DNA of 64,000 nucleotides, taken from assembly GCF_002860285.1 (NCBI RefSeq), contig NZ_PGVF01000031.1, positions 1 through 64,000 on the forward strand, in the 5' to 3' direction. The stretch is from Bacillus sp. M6-12 (GTDB lineage: Bacteria > Bacillota > Bacilli > Bacillales > DSM-1321). Positions 59,974 to 64,000 of this stretch are shown piece by piece. The notes beneath the pieces were generated by a model. The model did no database searches and was not told where the DNA came from. It was given only the letters and a program-made list of their open reading frames with translations. The stretch's first letter is position 1. Every line of letters starts with the position of its first letter. The translations under genes were made by a program, and so were the position numbers.

Positions 59974-61071
59974 TTAGTCTACTTTTTCAAGACGCGGATT
60001 TGGGCGGTACTTACGGCCTTCCTTTGCCTGGTGTGCACCGTTGAGCATAACATTATCCCCGGTAAAGCCAATATTGATTTTCAGGAGGCTGCCACCTATG
60101 CCGTACATATCGACAGGTACCCGCCCCTCTTCAAATTCCATAATCCGCTTTTCATTAAAACCGCCGCTTACAACAATCTGTACATGCTGATACCCTTCCT
60201 TATCAAGGGCCTCCCTAAGCGCGAAAATAAGCTCGGCATTCACACCCCGCGGGTCGAATGTTCCAAGCAGATGCTGATTCCTTACAAAATATTTATCAAT
60301 CATCGTTCTTGATGTATCGACTCGTACTCCCCGCAGTTTGTCTCCGAAAGCGCGTGCAACCTTCAAAGAGTCTGTAATTGCATCATTATTATAATCAACC
60401 AATGCAATTAATTCATCTTCTGGATATTTAGTATGGTAAGCTTCACAGGCTGCTACAACATCTCCATTAAAAAGCTGAATCAGAGCGTGCGGCATAGTGC
60501 CCATTCCCTTTTTTCCCCACCATTCGCTCATGGCATGTGTAGCCTGTGCTGTAGCTCCGCCTATATAAGCTGCATAACCGTCTCCAGCTTGCTGAGTAAA
60601 GTGGTCATCACGGTCACCCATAAAAATGACAGGTTTCTGCTTTCCGGACAGGGCTGCCGCCTTGACTACATTGTACACATTTGTGGAAACCGATGTTCTC
60701 CTTGCAAGAATCCCATCAATTACACCCTCTAGATAACCAAAGTTTTGATAGGGTCCGGTAATTGTCAGGACTGTTTCAAATGGCTTTATTTTGTCTCCGT
60801 CCTTCAGCGAATGGATTTCCAGCGTTTCAGGGTCATCAGCAAACGTTTTAATGAGCGCGATCACTTCGTCTGCACCGCACAAGACAGCATGCTGCTTTTG
60901 AAAAAACTGCATAGTGACAATGTTATCCGGGCAGAAGTCTTTTACAATTTCTCCTGTTTTCAAAAAATAAACAGCGGAGAACCACCCTTCCCGAATCCTT
61001 TCATCAAATTTAAAGGTTTGATTAGTCAAACGCTTAATTTTTCCCTGCAGTTTTAACTCAATTTCCTTCAT
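59974..61071 (-). CDS. Nicotinate phosphoribosyltransferase-family protein (short type)
   Basis: A 365-residue member of the NAPRTase family, shorter than the roughly 490-residue PncB. Recognisable parts are FKFDERIREGWFSAVYFLKT at the N-terminus, GVIDGILARRTSVSTNVYN near 115, FMGDRDDHFTQQAGDGYAA near 150, VDYNNDAI and GVRVDTSRTM, and VVSGGFNEKRIMEFE near 300, followed by a GIGGSLL phosphate-binding loop. It probably makes NaMN from nicotinate and PRPP, though the short form could use another base. AAGGAG precedes ATG. Lies between sftA and murC. Confidence 0.85.
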   Translation of the reverse strand: MKEIELKLQGKIKRLTNQTFKFDERIREGWFSAVYFLKTGEIVKDFCPDNIVTMQFFQKQHAVLCGADEVIALIKTFADDPETLEIHSLKDGDKIKPFETVLTITGPYQNFGYLEGVIDGILARRTSVSTNVYNVVKAAALSGKQKPVIFMGDRDDHFTQQAGDGYAAYIGGATAQATHAMSEWWGKKGMGTMPHALIQLFNGDVVAACEAYHTKYPEDELIALVDYNNDAITDSLKVARAFGDKLRGVRVDTSRTMIDKYFVRNQHLLGTFDPRGVNAELIFALREALDKEGYQHVQIVVSGGFNEKRIMEFEEGRVPVDMYGIGGSLLKINIGFTGDNVMLNGAHQAKEGRKYRPNPRLEKVD

Positions 61072-61187
61072 ACTTATGTACTCCTTACTTCATTAAGCAT
61101 GCAGACAATAATAAGCCTGCATGCCGCATCCGAATATTAAAAATTCTATGCTTAGTATTTTATACTTATCTCAAAAGAATACCACTA

Positions 61188-64000
61188 TTAATTTACTGGA
61201 TTAGCCTCAGCAAGAAACTCTAGTTCATCCACTGAAATAAGCACATCGCGTGGACGGCTTCCCCTGGATTCCGAAATGATTCCCTGTTTTTCCATCATAT
61301 CAATTAATCTAGCTGCCCGGTTATAGCCAACATGGAATCGCCTTTGCAGACTCGAGGTCGAGGCTGCATTTTGGCTGACGACAAACTCGCACGCTTCAAA
61401 AAACAGCTCATCTGACTCCTCCAATGCCTGGGCTTTGTTTAATAATTCTTCTTGCTGGAAGAGATATTGCGGCTCCTGCTCCCTCCTTACATGGCTGACA
61501 ACCAGGTCAATTTCATCATCATTTACAAACGTGCCTTGAAGCCTTACCGTTTTGGATGAACCATTTTCGGCAAAAAGCATATCTCCTTTTCCAAGAAGCT
61601 TTTCTGCACCGCTGCTATCAATGATCGTCCTTGAATCAACCTGCGAGGAAACCGAAAACGCAATTCTCGTCGGTATATTTGCTTTAATTAACCCGGTAAT
61701 AACATCAACTGATGGCCGCTGGGTCGCTACAATCAAGTGGATTCCACAAGCACGGGCCTTTTGGGCGATCCGGCAAATAGCCTCTTCCACTTCCGCTGGA
61801 GACATCATCATTAGATCGGCAAGCTCATCAATGATTACGACGATATACGGCAATTTATCCGAATGTTGTCCTGAGCTTTCCGCCAAACTGTTGAACCGTG
61901 TTATATCCCGGACCCCAGCATGGGCGAATAATTCATAGCGGCGCTCCATCTCATCGACAGTCCATTTTAATGCAGCTGTAGCCGCTTTTACATCTGTAAT
62001 CACCGGGCTGACCAGGTGCGGTATCCGGTTATAAGGCGCCAATTCAACCATTTTAGGATCTATCAGCAGCAGTTTCAGGTCTTGGGGGCTCGCTTTATAC
62101 AAAAGGCTGACGAGCATTGTATTGATGCATACGCTTTTACCCGAACCTGTTGCACCGGCAATCAATCCATGAGGCATTTTTTTAAGATCCGTTACAACTG
62201 GCTGACCAGAAATATCAAGGCCTAATGCGACTGTAAGCGGAGATTGATCCGATTGAAATGCTTCGCTCTGTAACACTTCCCTTAGAAAAACTGGCTTGCT
62301 TTTCCGATTGGGAATTTCAATTCCGATCGTATGCTTCCCTGGGATCGGGGCTTCCATCCTGATATCTTCAGCAGCAAGGCTCAGTTTAATATCATCCTGA
62401 AGATTTGTCACTTTATTAACTTTCACACCTGCTTCAGGCTGAACTTCAAACCTAGTAACAGATGGCCCTTGTGTCACATTGACCACCCGAGCCCTGACGT
62501 TAAAATTCAATAATGTTTCGTTCAGCAATTCCGCTTGCTGGTCAAGCCATTCATCATCATATTCCGTCCGGACTGGAGGAGTAAGCAAATCAATCTTTGG
62601 AAGGATGTAATAGGGTTCTTCTTCATCCTTCTGTATGTTTTGTCCAATAGCTGGCACAGAACTTTGAACCTCCGCCTGCTTTATAGCCGGCACCGCTTGC
62701 GGACGCTGTGAATAGCCTTGGGCTGCCATACGTTCTCTATCCTGTTTTAACATAACAACATTGAAAGGAATATGCTTTTTTGGTTTAGATTCTGTCCCGG
62801 AAAATGATACGTCAGGCTTGCCTTCAGGCAGAGACTCCTCCGGTTCAGTATTAGCCTCTGTGTTTACTTCATTAACGGGTTCAGTTTCAGCGGCACCCGT
62901 CAAAAATTCTTTTTCAGAGTACACCATACTATTGGTCTCTTCAGAATCATTACCTTTGTATTGGATGTCTTTCTTTTGCTCTCCATAATACAGCCCGGAG
63001 GCTAAAGCTCTGACACCTTCATATCTATCTTTCTGCTGTTCTTCCGGTTTTGCATCCGGTACATTCCCAGCCAGCTGAAAAGTGCCTTTAATTAGATTGT
63101 GATTGATCACATCGTCAGCGGGCGGCTCCGCTGAGCTAATTTGCAAAGCAGTTGTCTCCGCTGAATCCACTTGCAATTCCGCTGTGTTTTCGGCCTGTTC
63201 TGCTCTTGGTGCTGGTACCTCAGTATGTTCTGCTCTTGGTGCTGGTACCTCAGCCTGTTCTGCTCTTGGTACTGTTACTTCAGCCTGTTCTGCTCTTGGT
63301 ACTGGTACTTCGGCCTGTTCTGCCCTTGGTACTGTTACTTCAGCCTGTTCTGCCCTTGGTACTGGTACTTCAGCCTGTTCTGCCAGAAATGCTGTCTGTG
63401 CGACACTTAAAAGATTTAAGGCTGCTGTATTTTTTGGGTCAGGAACGTCCAAGGACGCAGCCGTATTTAATGTACTAGTATTTACTTTAAGCTGCTCTTT
63501 GGCACCCTCTTTTCTAAGTATGGCAGGGATTTCTGTAATATGTCCTGCGGCAGTATCCTTGCTGTTTAGTTCAAATTCAACAACCTCCTCTGCAGCCCGC
63601 TGAGGCTTTTTAAAGCCGTAAATAGGTGATGGAATTTCCGTCGGCCTAAATGGTTGGGAGGAAGGCTTTATTTTGTTTGTTTGCGATTTAACTGTTTTTT
63701 CGTGCCGCTGAATGCTGGTTTGCTGTTTTTTTGTTTCAAAGCCTCGGTTTCGTTCACGGCTCTGGCCGGCCGATTTGCCCTGCTTCCGTAATCTAGATGC
63801 TGAATCTCTGTTCTGTTCATCGTCCGGGATTACCGGAAACTTGAATTTCCCCTTTGGGTATTGGTATAAAATTTTCGCATCAACGTCTGCGCTTTTCTGA
63901 GAAGAGACATGCTTATGGACGGCGGCTCTCTCATCGTTATTTCGGGGCCTGTTGAGATCGAGTTTCCTCGTAATTGTCTCCTCATTGGATTCATCAATGA
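61188..64000 (-). CDS. sftA: DNA translocase SftA (5' end outside window)
   Basis: An FtsK/SpoIIIE-family DNA pump that moves DNA away from the closing septum. The frame is open to the right edge, giving at least 936 codons; B. subtilis SftA has about 950, so little is missing. No membrane segments, as expected for SftA. A conserved N-terminal part (FRPTEIPSPIYGFKKPQ) is followed by a variable linker with six 10-residue repeats. Then come the motor with Walker A GATGSGKSVCINTML and Walker B YIVVIIDELADLMM, and the gamma winged-helix (RRFHVGYNRAARLIDMMEKQ). A TTG at 63452 is not the start. Confidence 0.95.
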   Translation of the reverse strand, partial: IDESNEETITRKLDLNRPRNNDERAAVHKHVSSQKSADVDAKILYQYPKGKFKFPVIPDDEQNRDSASRLRKQGKSAGQSRERNRGFETKKQQTSIQRHEKTVKSQTNKIKPSSQPFRPTEIPSPIYGFKKPQRAAEEVVEFELNSKDTAAGHITEIPAILRKEGAKEQLKVNTSTLNTAASLDVPDPKNTAALNLLSVAQTAFLAEQAEVPVPRAEQAEVTVPRAEQAEVPVPRAEQAEVTVPRAEQAEVPAPRAEHTEVPAPRAEQAENTAELQVDSAETTALQISSAEPPADDVINHNLIKGTFQLAGNVPDAKPEEQQKDRYEGVRALASGLYYGEQKKDIQYKGNDSEETNSMVYSEKEFLTGAAETEPVNEVNTEANTEPEESLPEGKPDVSFSGTESKPKKHIPFNVVMLKQDRERMAAQGYSQRPQAVPAIKQAEVQSSVPAIGQNIQKDEEEPYYILPKIDLLTPPVRTEYDDEWLDQQAELLNETLLNFNVRARVVNVTQGPSVTRFEVQPEAGVKVNKVTNLQDDIKLSLAAEDIRMEAPIPGKHTIGIEIPNRKSKPVFLREVLQSEAFQSDQSPLTVALGLDISGQPVVTDLKKMPHGLIAGATGSGKSVCINTMLVSLLYKASPQDLKLLLIDPKMVELAPYNRIPHLVSPVITDVKAATAALKWTVDEMERRYELFAHAGVRDITRFNSLAESSGQHSDKLPYIVVIIDELADLMMMSPAEVEEAICRIAQKARACGIHLIVATQRPSVDVITGLIKANIPTRIAFSVSSQVDSRTIIDSSGAEKLLGKGDMLFAENGSSKTVRLQGTFVNDDEIDLVVSHVRREQEPQYLFQQEELLNKAQALEESDELFFEACEFVVSQNAASTSSLQRRFHVGYNRAARLIDMMEKQGIISESRGSRPRDVLISVDELEFLAEANPVN
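63199..63378 (-). repeat. 30-bp tandem repeat inside sftA
   Basis: Six in-frame 30-base units (63199, 63229, 63259, 63289, 63319, 63349) encode AEQAEV(P/T)VPR or close variants. Copies differ at only a few bases, implying recent expansion of a disordered linker. Confidence 0.9.

Noticed and set aside
61096..61124. Hairpin GCATGCA / TGCATGC between sftA and the NAPRTase gene
   Set aside because: No T-run on the minus strand, so it is not supported as a terminator, and no other role is suggested.
63103..63603. Long plus-strand open frame rich in SACSALGTGT repeats opposite sftA
   Set aside because: It is the antisense shadow of the 30-base sftA repeat; no ribosome-binding site, and the minus strand has the FtsK/SftA motifs.

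Overview
The window is a stretch of core chromosome from a low-to-mid GC, endospore-forming Bacillaceae. The spore markers are an alpha/beta-type SASP gene with a sigma-G-like promoter and a YtfJ-type gene. Gene content and order closely follow the Bacillus subtilis ald-argGH-moaB-ackA-ytxK-tpx-ytfJI-yteJ-sppA-nadF ... thiI-ezrA-hisJ-ytsP-dgcP-rpsD-tyrS-acsA-acuABC-ccpA-aroA-ytxJHG-ampS-murC-sftA segment. The regulators are typically firmicute: S-box, T-box, S4 leader, ARG boxes and cre. Several genes are not where B. subtilis has them (WG-repeat protein, cstA pair, EcsC protein, rarD-like gene, large class A PBP, FtsA-like protein), so a Cytobacillus/Mesobacillus-type relative is more likely than B. 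subtilis itself; the species cannot be fixed from this sequence alone. I see no prophage, insertion sequence, CRISPR array, rRNA or tRNA.

Layout. 0-6 kb: a Gln-rich small protein, a metallo-hydrolase (YtkL type), an Xaa-Pro peptidase, alanine dehydrogenase and a WG-repeat protein. 6-9.3 kb: the CstA peptide/pyruvate-type transporter with its small partner, and a universal stress protein. 9.5-15.3 kb: argGH under ARG boxes, an unknown small gene with a structured leader, and metI-metC under a SAM riboswitch. 15.6-25.4 kb: moaB, an EcsC-like protein, ackA with a cre site, ytxK, tpx, ytfJ, ytfI, yteJ, sppA and NAD kinase. 25.5-33 kb: an EamA transporter, a YtcJ amidohydrolase, an acyl-CoA synthetase, sspA, thiI and its cysteine desulfurase. 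33-40.5 kb: ezrA, hisJ, refZ, free Met-sulfoxide reductase, the diguanylate cyclase dgcP and rpsD. 40.7-52.5 kb: tyrS with a T-box, a PBP, acsA facing acuABC, ccpA and aroA. 52.7-64 kb: an FtsA-like protein, ytxGHJ, an aminopeptidase, murC, a short nicotinate phosphoribosyltransferase and sftA, which runs off the right edge.

How the genes work together. One theme is acetate and overflow metabolism: ackA (with a cre centred near -56), acsA, its acetyltransferase/deacetylase regulators acuA and acuC, acuB and the master regulator ccpA all lie here. A second is sulfur and amino-acid metabolism: metI-metC, thiI with a cysteine desulfurase, argGH, aroA and tyrS. A third is division and envelope: ezrA, refZ, murC, sftA, the PBP and the FtsA-like protein.

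No clear new defence or biosynthetic system is visible. The least explained signals are non-coding: four intergenic arrays of degenerate motifs phased at roughly 19-21 bp (about 2.5, 3.9, 15.5 and 58.3 kb), a roughly 170-195 bp dispersed repeat present twice (9.3 and 37.2 kb), a perfect hairpin burying the ald ribosome-binding site, and a structured leader before an unknown gene at 12.4 kb. Among proteins, the FtsA-like fusion at 52.8 kb is the most interesting.
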